From JBEBVQ01 sp964636205 (lineage in GTDB: Bacteria; Bacteroidota; Bacteroidia; Chitinophagales; Chitinophagaceae): a stretch of 31,405 bases of DNA. Positions 15,401-23,139 of this stretch are shown one piece after another (within the stretch, counting starts at the first letter, position 1; every line of letters starts with the position of its first letter). The stretch is taken from contig CAZWPF010000024.1 in the NCBI GenBank assembly GCA_964636205.1, forward strand, positions 1 to 31,405. The letters run 5' to 3'. A program made the position numbers and the translations under genes. The notes beneath the pieces are model-generated. The model had not been told where the DNA came from. It searched no databases and was given only the letters and a program-made list of their open reading frames with translations.

Positions 15401-16423
15401 CTAAATACTCCAAGTAACCAGTCCGTTCTTCACAAATTGAAAACCCTTGAAATCCCCGCCGAATGGCTCGAGTGCTTCTCTCACTTTATAATTGGAATTC
15501 CCCGGGCAATAGAACATCATAAATCCGCCGCCGCCGGCTCCGCTGATTTTACCGCCTGTCGCCCCCGCTTTTAAAGCGGTCTCATAGATTTGATCAAGAT
15601 GACTATTAGAGATGCCCTTTGCCATCTGCTTCTTATACTTAAACCCATAATCGAGAATATCTCCGATCTCATGGATATTTCCTTTGAGCAGCGCTTCCTT
15701 CATCATTCGAGCCTGTTCTTTAAGTTGGTGCATCGCGCCAATTGATTGTTCATCGTTCTTCTTCACATTTTCGCTTTGCACTTCAATGATAGTGGAAGAC
15801 AATCGGCTGGTAGCTGTAAAATACAACAGCATATTGTTTTCCAGCTCGAATAAGTATTGTGGTCTGATTCGTAGCGGGTTCACAATTACCTGATCGTTCT
15901 TATAGAACTCCATAAAGTTGACCCCACCGAAGGTTGCGGCATATTGATCTTGTTTACCGCCGGCCATTTTCAAGTCTTCTCTTTCGATCTGATATGCCAG
16001 GTGAGCAATATCGTATTCACCCAGAGGCAACTTCAACCATTCCACGAATGCGCCGAGAATAGCCACTGTCAATGTTGAAGAAGTCCCCAATCCGCTACCC
16101 GCCGGGGCATCTACAAAAGTGGTGAGACGGAAGCCCGATGGCATTTTACCATATTCTTTCACTACCCTGTTGTAGACTCCTTTTGCGAGGATCATCACCC
16201 CGTCTATGTCCAGATAATCCTGTAGGGGCATTGTGGCAGATTCCTTCCGATCTACAGCTTCGAGCACGATTGTGTCTTCAGCGGTCGGTTCGATGCTGGC
16301 ATATGCATAAAGTGAGATAGTAGCATTTAAAATGGCACCGCCATAGAGGTCACAGTACGGACTCACATCGGTGCCTCCACCGGCCAGACCGATACGTAAG
16401 GGGGCTTTACTTCTGTGTATCAT
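15401..16423 (-). CDS. hddA: GHMP-family sugar kinase, HddA-like (D-glycero-alpha-D-manno-heptose 7-phosphate kinase)
   Basis: This 340-residue protein has the GHMP kinase order: N-terminal substrate motif APLRIGLAGGGTD (7-19), ATP loop PAGSGLGTSS (107-116), GGKQDQYAATFGG, and the C-terminal glycine-rich motif KISGAGGGGFMMFYC. The opening and the SPYCDLYGGAILNATISLYAY segment match HddA, which phosphorylates D-glycero-D-manno-heptose 7-phosphate at C1 on the way to GDP-heptose for surface glycans. Related fucose or mannose kinases share these motifs, so the sugar is inferred. No other heptose genes are in the window. It starts 19 bp after the vanZ-like stop, so it should be in the gcvH operon. 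Confidence 0.78.
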   Translation of the reverse strand: MIHRSKAPLRIGLAGGGTDVSPYCDLYGGAILNATISLYAYASIEPTAEDTIVLEAVDRKESATMPLQDYLDIDGVMILAKGVYNRVVKEYGKMPSGFRLTTFVDAPAGSGLGTSSTLTVAILGAFVEWLKLPLGEYDIAHLAYQIEREDLKMAGGKQDQYAATFGGVNFMEFYKNDQVIVNPLRIRPQYLFELENNMLLYFTATSRLSSTIIEVQSENVKKNDEQSIGAMHQLKEQARMMKEALLKGNIHEIGDILDYGFKYKKQMAKGISNSHLDQIYETALKAGATGGKISGAGGGGFMMFYCPGNSNYKVREALEPFGGDFKGFQFVKNGLVTWSI

Positions 16424-16442
16424 TATCTGAAATTAATATTTG

Positions 16443-16856
16443 CTATGGTTGCTGTCGATTATTCATTTGCCGCAATGCGACGCGACGCATCAAATAAAAC
16501 AACAGTAACCCTAAGATAGCGCCGATTGAATTGGCGATAATATCATTAAATTCAAAACTTCGACCCAAAGCGGGCAGAGAAAGTTGTAGCCATTCTACCA
16601 GTGCGCCGATTCCGATACTCCCTAATAGGATTAAGACACGGTATCCCGGACCCGCATTTGGCCATGTACAAAGCCAAAAAAAACTAAGCACAGCAAACAA
16701 CAGAAAATGCGCCCATTTGTCAGCTAAAGGGACATCTACAGTTGGCAATTCTTTGGATGGCCACAGGCATAAAACGAAAATGAGCAAGGTCCACAAAATT
16801 GCGAGTAACCTTGCTCGTTTTCTATAAAGGGTATGTGGTGTGAAAAGTCGCCACAT
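16443..16856 (-). CDS. VanZ-like small membrane protein
   Basis: This 137-residue protein has four predicted membrane helices and the VanZ-family signature: WPSKELP after the first helix, DKWAHFLLFAVLSF, LVEWLQL, then GRSFEFNDIIANSIGAILG. VanZ gives low-level teicoplanin resistance in enterococci; the chromosomal relatives have no settled function. It begins 5 bp after the gcvH stop, so it is almost certainly translated from the same mRNA. From memory, gcvH and vanZ-like genes are often adjacent in Bacteroidota. Confidence 0.86.
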   Translation of the reverse strand: MWRLFTPHTLYRKRARLLAILWTLLIFVLCLWPSKELPTVDVPLADKWAHFLLFAVLSFFWLCTWPNAGPGYRVLILLGSIGIGALVEWLQLSLPALGRSFEFNDIIANSIGAILGLLLFYLMRRVALRQMNNRQQP

Positions 16857-16861
16857 ATTAA

Positions 16862-17236
16862 CTATTCACCTACCAATGATTTGTAGTCTTCGTTATTGAT
16901 CAAATTATCTGAGTCACCGGTAATTTTGATTTTTACCATCCAACCCTCGCCATAAGGATCTGTGTTTACCAGCTCCGGATTGCCTTCTAAATTTGAATTC
17001 ACTTCCAGGATTTCACCGGTTACCGGCATATAAAGATCAGAAACCGTCTTTACCGCTTCTACGGTTCCAAAAACATCTCCGGCTTCAACAGTCTGCCCTA
17101 CGGTGTTTATGTCAATATAAACAATATCACCCAGCTCGCGCTGTGCAAAATCGGTTATACCAACCTGAGCGATATCGCCTTCGATGCGTACCCATTCATG
17201 ATCTTTGGTGTACTTTAATTCAGCAGGGAAATTCAT
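16862..17236 (-). CDS. gcvH: Glycine cleavage system H protein
   Basis: From ATG 17236 (MNFPAELKYTKDHEW) the protein is 124 residues, the normal length for H protein. The lipoyl attachment site is Lys63 in FGTVEAVKTVSDLY. H protein carries the aminomethyl group between the P, T and L proteins of the glycine cleavage complex. The frame remains open to 17284, but those 16 residues cover the promoter and do not resemble any GcvH. It is the first gene of a four-gene minus-strand operon. gcvP and gcvT are not in the window. Confidence 0.95.
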   Translation of the reverse strand: MNFPAELKYTKDHEWVRIEGDIAQVGITDFAQRELGDIVYIDINTVGQTVEAGDVFGTVEAVKTVSDLYMPVTGEILEVNSNLEGNPELVNTDPYGEGWMVKIKITGDSDNLINNEDYKSLVGE

Positions 17237-17253
17237 ATGAAAATATTTGAGCG

Positions 17254-17284
17254 TAAAAATAATCCAATTTCTTGTTGAAAGCAA
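17254..17284 (-). promoter_or_regulatory. -33/-7 promoter of the gcvH operon
   Basis: On the minus strand, TTG (17284-17282) and TATTTTTA (17261-17254) are separated by 20 nt, the expected Bacteroidota spacing. The -7 box differs from TAnnTTTG in its last base only. This is the only start in the window where I find a well-spaced -33 TTG. Confidence 0.6.
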
Positions 17285-17415
17285 TTATAAGCAGTTATGC
17301 CGAGGATTTTATACACTAACAGATGTATTTGACAGGGATACTGATGGCTTTATTGAGTGTTTTAGATCGAGTTTCTTTCAGATATGGTAAAAAAATACCA
17401 GAAAAATGAATCTAT

Positions 17416-17423
17416 TACCTTTG
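17416..17423 (+). promoter_or_regulatory. -7 promoter box (TACCTTTG) for the TonB receptor gene
   Basis: An exact TAnnTTTG match ending 16 nt before the ATG at 17440. Confidence 0.6.
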
Positions 17424-17439
17424 CCGCCAAACTCAAACT

Positions 17440-19380
17440 ATGAAATCTGCTTTTTGTCTCCCCATAGCGGGTTTGCTTTTTTGTAGCGCTTCAGCTTTGG
17501 CACAAAATCAGCAAAACGGTCAGCCGGACTCTACTGTCATTCATGAACAACGGATATATGGTCCGTACCGAAAAGTTAAAGTCGACATTCTGGACACCGT
17601 GGTTATCCGTGAAAACCGGTTGCAAGTTCCGCTTCGCTGGCAAAATAGAAACATTGGCATCTTAGATCGTCATGAAATTGCCAGTCTTCCCGTTAAGTCT
17701 GTAAACGAATTACTCAGTTATATGTCCGGTATTGATCTTCGCCAACGCGGACCAAACGGTACTCAGGCGGACATCAGCATCGATGGAAGTACATTCGATC
17801 AGGTACTGGTATTGATCAACGGAGTTAAGATTTCCGATCCCCAAACCGGTCATAATATGATGAACTTGATGCTGCCCATCGGCGCCATCGAGCGGGTCGA
17901 AGTACTCCGCGGACCGGCAGCGCGGGTGTATGGTGTGAATGCGCTTGCGGGCGCGATTAATATCGTTACTCGTCAATCGAATGAAAACGAGGTGTTCGCT
18001 CAGGCCTACACCGGCAGCAGCTTCCGTGAAGATACCGCTACCGGAGAAACCTATCTCAACTGGGGAGTGCAAGCCGCTGCCAATCTTAAATTTAAAGAAC
18101 ATACTCACTTAATTTCAGCCAGTCGCGACTGGGGCAACGGGTACCGTTATAACACGGCCTACGAAGCCATGCGATTATATTATCAAAATCAGATTCGAGT
18201 TGGCAAGCAGAGCCGCCTCGACGCCGCCGGTGCATATACCAATAACGAATTCGGCGCGCATGGATTCTATGCGGCTCCCGGAGATATAGAATCTCAGGAA
18301 ACTGTTCAGACAGCCCTGGGAAGTCTGGCCTATACCTGGCAACCCAACGACAAATTCCGTATCAGTCCGAGATTATCCTACAGATATGGAAAGGATGATT
18401 ATATATACATTCGCCAAAACCCATCTGTTTATCGGAATATCCATGAGACCAATGTAATGACGGGTGAATTACAAACCGCTTTGGAATTAGGGAAAGGCAC
18501 CTTGGGCGCGGGCGCAGAATGGCGGCATGAGTCGATAGGCAGCAGCAATTTGGGAAACCATTATCGTGATAATATCGGTGTTTACGCAGAATATCGGTAC
18601 ATATTCTCCTCCAAGTTGAATGCTAGTGCGGGTTTATATGCCAATTACAATAGTGATTTCGACTGGCAGGTATTTCCCGGTGCAGATATAGGGTATCATT
18701 TTCTACCGGGATGGAGGCTGTATGCATCCGCCAATACCGGGCAACGCCTTCCGACCTATACCGATCTCTATTATAGCGGTCCGCAAAATCTCGGAAACAG
18801 TCAATTGAAAAGTGAGATGGCCGGATACGGTGAAGCGGGAATAGGATTTAATAAACCATGGGTATCCGGACAGGGTGCTTATTTTTATCGGAAGGTGAAT
18901 GATTTTATAGACTGGGTTAAAGCGCAACCCTCCGATCCCTGGCAGGTTCAGAACTTCCAATCTATCGCAACTTCCGGCTTTACCTTGCAGTCGAACTACG
19001 AACTCAGCCAGCGCCTTCAATTATCTGATCAATATAGAGTGGGACTGAATCTGAACTATACCTATATCGATCAGCAGGTGGAAGCTACCCCGGGTATGTT
19101 GTCCCAATATGCAATTCAGGCATTGCGCCATCAGTTTGTGGCTCGACTGAATACTGTATTATTTCAAAATCTACAGGTGAACATTGCCGGCAGATACCAG
19201 CAGCGTATTAGCAGTAATGACTATACCTTGTTAGATGCACGCGTAGGATACCGTGTGAAAGGTTTGTTATTCTACGTAGATGTCAACAACCTCCTGGATA
19301 TGCAGTATAAAGAAACGGGGGCTGTTCCGCTTCCGGGACGTTGGATGACCTTCGGCATCCGGTTTCAGGAAAAGTTTTAA
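17440..19380 (+). CDS. TonB-dependent outer-membrane receptor, BtuB-like
   Basis: This 646-residue protein has a signal peptide with a cut after ALA (residue 21), a TonB-box-like DTVVIREN near residues 50-57, and a plug domain (about 75-170; SVNELLSYMSGIDLRQRG, GAIERVEVLRGPAARVYGVNALAGAINIVTR). A beta-barrel follows and ends in aromatic MTFGIRFQEKF, typical of outer-membrane insertion. Size and plug motifs are like BtuB, the vitamin B12 receptor, rather than the 1000-residue SusC group. It lacks the N-terminal carboxypeptidase-like domain of many Bacteroidota receptors. The ligand is unknown: the 200 bp upstream show no cobalamin riboswitch, and no transport genes are adjacent. Confidence 0.9.
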   Translation: MKSAFCLPIAGLLFCSASALAQNQQNGQPDSTVIHEQRIYGPYRKVKVDILDTVVIRENRLQVPLRWQNRNIGILDRHEIASLPVKSVNELLSYMSGIDLRQRGPNGTQADISIDGSTFDQVLVLINGVKISDPQTGHNMMNLMLPIGAIERVEVLRGPAARVYGVNALAGAINIVTRQSNENEVFAQAYTGSSFREDTATGETYLNWGVQAAANLKFKEHTHLISASRDWGNGYRYNTAYEAMRLYYQNQIRVGKQSRLDAAGAYTNNEFGAHGFYAAPGDIESQETVQTALGSLAYTWQPNDKFRISPRLSYRYGKDDYIYIRQNPSVYRNIHETNVMTGELQTALELGKGTLGAGAEWRHESIGSSNLGNHYRDNIGVYAEYRYIFSSKLNASAGLYANYNSDFDWQVFPGADIGYHFLPGWRLYASANTGQRLPTYTDLYYSGPQNLGNSQLKSEMAGYGEAGIGFNKPWVSGQGAYFYRKVNDFIDWVKAQPSDPWQVQNFQSIATSGFTLQSNYELSQRLQLSDQYRVGLNLNYTYIDQQVEATPGMLSQYAIQALRHQFVARLNTVLFQNLQVNIAGRYQQRISSNDYTLLDARVGYRVKGLLFYVDVNNLLDMQYKETGAVPLPGRWMTFGIRFQEKF

Positions 19381-19414
19381 GCAGATCTCTGATTAATACC
19401 CGAAAACATATAAA

Positions 19415-19453
19415 CCCCGCTCTGATATTGCGTTCAGAGCGGGGTGTTTTTTT
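19415..19453 (+). terminator. Terminator of the TonB receptor gene
   Basis: A perfect 11-bp GC-rich stem (19415-19425 with 19434-19444) and an 8-nt loop, then TG and a run of seven T. Confidence 0.93.
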
Positions 19454-19521
19454 ACGATTAGAATTCAAATTCAGATGGTTTTTTCAAAAAGATGAACCCC
19501 CTTCATAATCCCTCAAACCTG

Positions 19522-19529
19522 TACCTTTG
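19522..19529 (+). promoter_or_regulatory. -7 promoter box (TACCTTTG) for ispG
   Basis: An exact TAnnTTTG match ending 9 nt before the ATG at 19539. A TTG that would lengthen the protein by four residues lies inside the box, so the ATG is the better start. The predicted leader is only a few nucleotides. Confidence 0.6.
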
Positions 19530-19538
19530 TCGGACGCT

Positions 19539-21527
19539 ATGGTAGAAAATTATTGTGATTCGCTTACCTCCTACAAAAGGTTAGAAACCCGGGAAGTCAA
19601 GGTGGGAGATTTATTAATTGGGAACGGACATCCGATCAGAGTTCAGACAATGACCACAACTGATACTATGGATGTTGCAGCCACGGTAGCGCAATGTATC
19701 CGGTGCATAGAGGCCGGTGCCGAGTTGGTGCGGATCACCGCTCCCAGTAAGAAAGAAGCGGAGCAATTACTACTCATAAAAAACGAGTTGAGAAGACAGG
19801 GGTATCAGACCCCCTTGGTAGCCGATATTCATTTTACCCCTAATGCCGCAGAAGTTGCTGCCAGAATTGTAGAAAAAGTCAGGGTCAATCCGGGAAATTA
19901 TGTAGATAAGAAGAAATTCGATCTGCTCCAATTAACCGACGCTGCGTATCAAGCGGAGTTGGAGCGCATCCGCGACCGGTTTGTGCCCCTGGTCCGAATT
20001 TGTAAGGAGTATGGAACAGCCATGAGGATTGGTACCAACCACGGTTCTCTGAGCGATAGAATTATGAGTCGTTACGGAGATACCCCGATTGGCATGGTGG
20101 AAAGTGCCATGGAGTTTTTGCGCATTGCCCGGGATGAACAGTATCATCAGATTGTCCTGAGTATGAAGAGCAGCAATCCCATTGTAATGGTGCAAGCCTA
20201 TCGGCTGCTCGTGAGCAAGATGATTGAAGAATTTGGGATTTGCTACCCGCTTCACCTTGGGGTAACCGAGGCCGGCGACGGAGAAGATGGCAGAATTAAA
20301 AGCGCGATAGGTATCGGTACTCTATTGGAAGATGGTGTGGGCGATACGATAAGGGTGTCGCTGACCGAGGATCCCGAATTTGAAATCCCTGTATGCCAAG
20401 ACATGGTAAAAAGGTATGTCAATCGCGACAATTCCACACCAATTAAGGAGTTTCCCGAAGTAAACGGTAAGATTCGGGTGCCTTATAATCCCTTTATTTA
20501 CCAGCGCAAAGTTTCGCATACAGTAGAGAATATTGGGGGCGAACAAGTGCCGGTGGTAGTCGCTTCGATGGATGATCAGGAACATATCGCTCCTGAAGAT
20601 CTGGCCGCTATTGGATATGCTTATAATCCGTTCACTGATAAATGGAATATTTCTGATGCAGCGGCAGACTTCTTATATACCGGCGGTAAACTGCCTGAAT
20701 TTGCCTTACCGGGTACTTTGAAGATTGTCTGCAATTACGAAAGCTGGTTGAAACTGCCTAATCGGGAGGGAATCTGGCCGCTGATTAATACCGATCATTT
20801 AAAAGATATTGAACTGTCCGGTACGCAAAAGTATTTTCTGGAAATTGATGCCGACACCGATTGGTCCTCATTTTCAGAAATTTCTTCGCTCCACAATGCC
20901 GTACTTTGTGTGCGTAGTAATCAGTCGAACTCCATGGCGTCAGTCCGCCGTTGGATTGCCGAGACAAGAATCCGTTTGAACAATAATGCGGTAATACTTG
21001 TGGCGGAAAGTACATCGGAGCGTATAGATGAACAGTTGATCCACTTCGCTACAGAAACCGGAGGATTGCTTTTGGATGGATTTGGCGATGGCATTTGGCT
21101 ACGGAATAAATCGCCCAAAAATTTACAAGTAAGCGGACGAACATACCTGGCGGTAAATAACAATTATCAGTTTCTGAACAATACGGCCTTTTCTATCTTG
21201 CAGGCCACCCGGACACGGATTAGCAAAACAGAATATATAAGCTGTCCTAGCTGTGGCAGAACCCTTTTTGATTTGCAGGAGACTACCGCTAAAATCAGAG
21301 CTGCCACCCATCATTTAAAGGGGGTGAAGATTGCCATTATGGGATGTATCGTGAACGGACCCGGAGAAATGGCCGATGCAGATTTTGGATATGTAGGGAG
21401 CGGACCGGGCAAGATCACTCTTTATAAGGGAAAGGAAGTCGTAAAACGTAACGTACCCAGCGAGATCGCTGTGGACGAATTGATCGATTTGCTGAAAGAG
21501 AATGAGGTTTGGATCGACCCTGCGTAA
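19539..21527 (+). CDS. ispG: 4-hydroxy-3-methylbut-2-enyl-diphosphate synthase, long form
   Basis: From ATG 19539 the protein is 662 residues. The N-terminal TIM barrel (about 20-275) carries VQTMTTTDTMD, ADIHFTP and VRVNPGNY. The C-terminal iron-sulfur domain binds a 4Fe-4S cluster through Cys569 and Cys572 (CPSCGR) and Cys603 (MGCIVNGPGE), with Glu610 as the likely fourth ligand. Between them lies an extra domain of about 270 residues, found in the long IspG form of plants, chlamydiae and Bacteroidota; the E. coli enzyme has about 370 residues and lacks it. The enzyme makes HMBPP from MEcPP in the MEP isoprenoid pathway. It stands alone between a terminator and the next promoter. Confidence 0.96.
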   Translation: MVENYCDSLTSYKRLETREVKVGDLLIGNGHPIRVQTMTTTDTMDVAATVAQCIRCIEAGAELVRITAPSKKEAEQLLLIKNELRRQGYQTPLVADIHFTPNAAEVAARIVEKVRVNPGNYVDKKKFDLLQLTDAAYQAELERIRDRFVPLVRICKEYGTAMRIGTNHGSLSDRIMSRYGDTPIGMVESAMEFLRIARDEQYHQIVLSMKSSNPIVMVQAYRLLVSKMIEEFGICYPLHLGVTEAGDGEDGRIKSAIGIGTLLEDGVGDTIRVSLTEDPEFEIPVCQDMVKRYVNRDNSTPIKEFPEVNGKIRVPYNPFIYQRKVSHTVENIGGEQVPVVVASMDDQEHIAPEDLAAIGYAYNPFTDKWNISDAAADFLYTGGKLPEFALPGTLKIVCNYESWLKLPNREGIWPLINTDHLKDIELSGTQKYFLEIDADTDWSSFSEISSLHNAVLCVRSNQSNSMASVRRWIAETRIRLNNNAVILVAESTSERIDEQLIHFATETGGLLLDGFGDGIWLRNKSPKNLQVSGRTYLAVNNNYQFLNNTAFSILQATRTRISKTEYISCPSCGRTLFDLQETTAKIRAATHHLKGVKIAIMGCIVNGPGEMADADFGYVGSGPGKITLYKGKEVVKRNVPSEIAVDELIDLLKENEVWIDPA

Positions 21528-21597
21528 TTCTGTTAAAAACGGTATTATTATGTAGGTCAAACGAATCGACTTATCATTGTACCTGATCAGAATTACC

Positions 21598-21605
21598 TAT
21601 TTTTG
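21598..21605 (+). promoter_or_regulatory. -7 promoter box (TATTTTTG) for the EnvC-like gene
   Basis: An exact TAnnTTTG match 30 nt before the ATG at 21636, with a TTG at 21577-21579 (18-nt spacing, slightly short) as a possible -33 element. A TTG at 21603 that could extend the frame is part of the box. Confidence 0.6.
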
Positions 21606-21635
21606 TCACAATCACTTGAAAATCGATCGCCTTTC

Positions 21636-23102
21636 ATGCGTGCTGCACTCATAGTCTTTTTAATCTTTATTCACGGTGCAGTTGCTGCCCAGCAACAACA
21701 ATCCCGTTCAGAATTAGAAAAGCAGAGACAGCAGCTTTTATTGTCTATTAAAGAAACTGAGGAGCAACTGGAGGCAACCCGAAAGGACCAAAAGGCCACA
21801 CTGAGTCAGCTCCGTACCCTTCAGGCCCGATTAAATGCCCGGAAACGTCTGATCAACAATATCAACCAGGAGATTGACAATATCGACCGGAATATTCAGA
21901 TGTCCTCCAAAGAGGTAAACCAATTGCAGGCTCGGTTAGAACAGCAGCAGGCTCGTTATGCGCAATCGATCCGTTATGCTTATAAACACCGAAATTCTTA
22001 CAACACCCTCGCTTTTATATTTTCGGCCGAAGACTACAACGATGTAGTCCGCCGGATGAAGTATCTGAAAAAATTCAGGGACTATCGTAAAGAGCAGGTT
22101 GAGGAAATCAAGAAAACTCAGGCGCGACTGGAACAGAAGATCGGCCAGTTAAATACTCAGAAATCCCATAAAAGTCTGTTGTTGACTGCTGAGGAACAAC
22201 AAAGGCTGGAACTTGAGAAGGAATCTCAGGAAACCAATACGGTAGTTAAACAGCTAAAAGGTCGGGAAAAAGAATTAGCTGCTGCAATCGAACGCAACCG
22301 CAGAGCGGCCCGTCAGGTTGATCAACAAATCAATAAAATCATTCAGCGAGAAATAGAACTGGCGCGTAAGAAAGCTGAAGAAGAGAGAAAACGTAAAGAG
22401 GAAGAAGAACGTAAACGTGAAGAGGAGCGTCGCAAGGCTGCAGAATTAGCTGCTAAAACCCAGGATCCGGCAGGATCCGGGGGAACAACCTATGGTAATG
22501 TGAAGTTGAACACCGGATCGGGTGGAGAAAAACCCACTCCCAAAGAAACCGCACCGGTGGCTTCGACTAAGGGTTCGGAGGATGTAAAAGCAGTTGAGCG
22601 TCCTTCTACTCCGGCGCGGAGTTCTTCAGGCCCCTTGCCATATTCCCTTTCCCTTACTCCGGAAGTAAAAGCTTTGTCCAACAGTTTTGAAGCGAATAAA
22701 GGCAAGCTACCCTGGCCGGTAGAAAAAGGATTTATAGCGCTCGGTTTTGGTCCGTACAAGCATCCTACTGAGCCAAGGATCACCCTTGACAATGCCGGGG
22801 TCAGTATCAACACCGGAAGAAACGCTGTTGCCCGTGCGGTATTTAACGGTACTGTAAGTAGTTCGTTTTACGTAGCCGGTGCCGGATGGACTATAGTGGT
22901 CAGCCACGGACAGTATTACACTGTATATAGCGGATTGTCGAAAGTGAATGTCGAGAAAGGACAGGCTGTTACTATTAAACAGCCACTGGGTATTATTGGC
23001 GAAAATGAAGAAGGCGTTCCGGTAATCAACTTCCAGGTTTGGAAAGTAGGCTCCAATAACAAATCATTTAAAATTGACCCTGCCGAATGGATCGCTCGTT
23101 AG
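21636..23102 (+). CDS. EnvC-like murein hydrolase activator with degenerate LytM domain
   Basis: From ATG 21636 the protein is 488 residues: signal peptide (cut after VAA, about residue 18), a long coiled coil (about 22-270) ending in a Lys/Arg/Glu-rich helix (about 250-280), a Gly/Pro/Ser/Thr linker, and a C-terminal LytM/M23 domain (about 352-480). The domain keeps the fold text (PWPVEKG, GWTIVVSHG, GQAVTIKQPLGIIG) but not the zinc ligands: the usual HxGxDI reads NAGVSI, and HLHFE reads VINFQ. This is the pattern of E. coli EnvC, which opens cell-wall amidases during division instead of cutting peptidoglycan. The protein should be periplasmic. The partner amidase is not in the window. Confidence 0.9.
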   Translation: MRAALIVFLIFIHGAVAAQQQQSRSELEKQRQQLLLSIKETEEQLEATRKDQKATLSQLRTLQARLNARKRLINNINQEIDNIDRNIQMSSKEVNQLQARLEQQQARYAQSIRYAYKHRNSYNTLAFIFSAEDYNDVVRRMKYLKKFRDYRKEQVEEIKKTQARLEQKIGQLNTQKSHKSLLLTAEEQQRLELEKESQETNTVVKQLKGREKELAAAIERNRRAARQVDQQINKIIQREIELARKKAEEERKRKEEEERKREEERRKAAELAAKTQDPAGSGGTTYGNVKLNTGSGGEKPTPKETAPVASTKGSEDVKAVERPSTPARSSSGPLPYSLSLTPEVKALSNSFEANKGKLPWPVEKGFIALGFGPYKHPTEPRITLDNAGVSINTGRNAVARAVFNGTVSSSFYVAGAGWTIVVSHGQYYTVYSGLSKVNVEKGQAVTIKQPLGIIGENEEGVPVINFQVWKVGSNNKSFKIDPAEWIAR

Positions 23103-23139
23103 GTAATCCATCCGGCAGTTGATCTTATTTCCGGGAAGC

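Noticed and set aside
17237..17284. N-terminal extension of gcvH by 16 residues
   Set aside because: It covers the -33/-7 promoter. MNFPAELKYTKDHEW is the normal start of H protein.
17285..17439. Cobalamin riboswitch upstream of the BtuB-like receptor
   Set aside because: The spacer is too short and shows no B12-box-like sequence that I can recognise. The promoter box lies 16 nt from the ATG.
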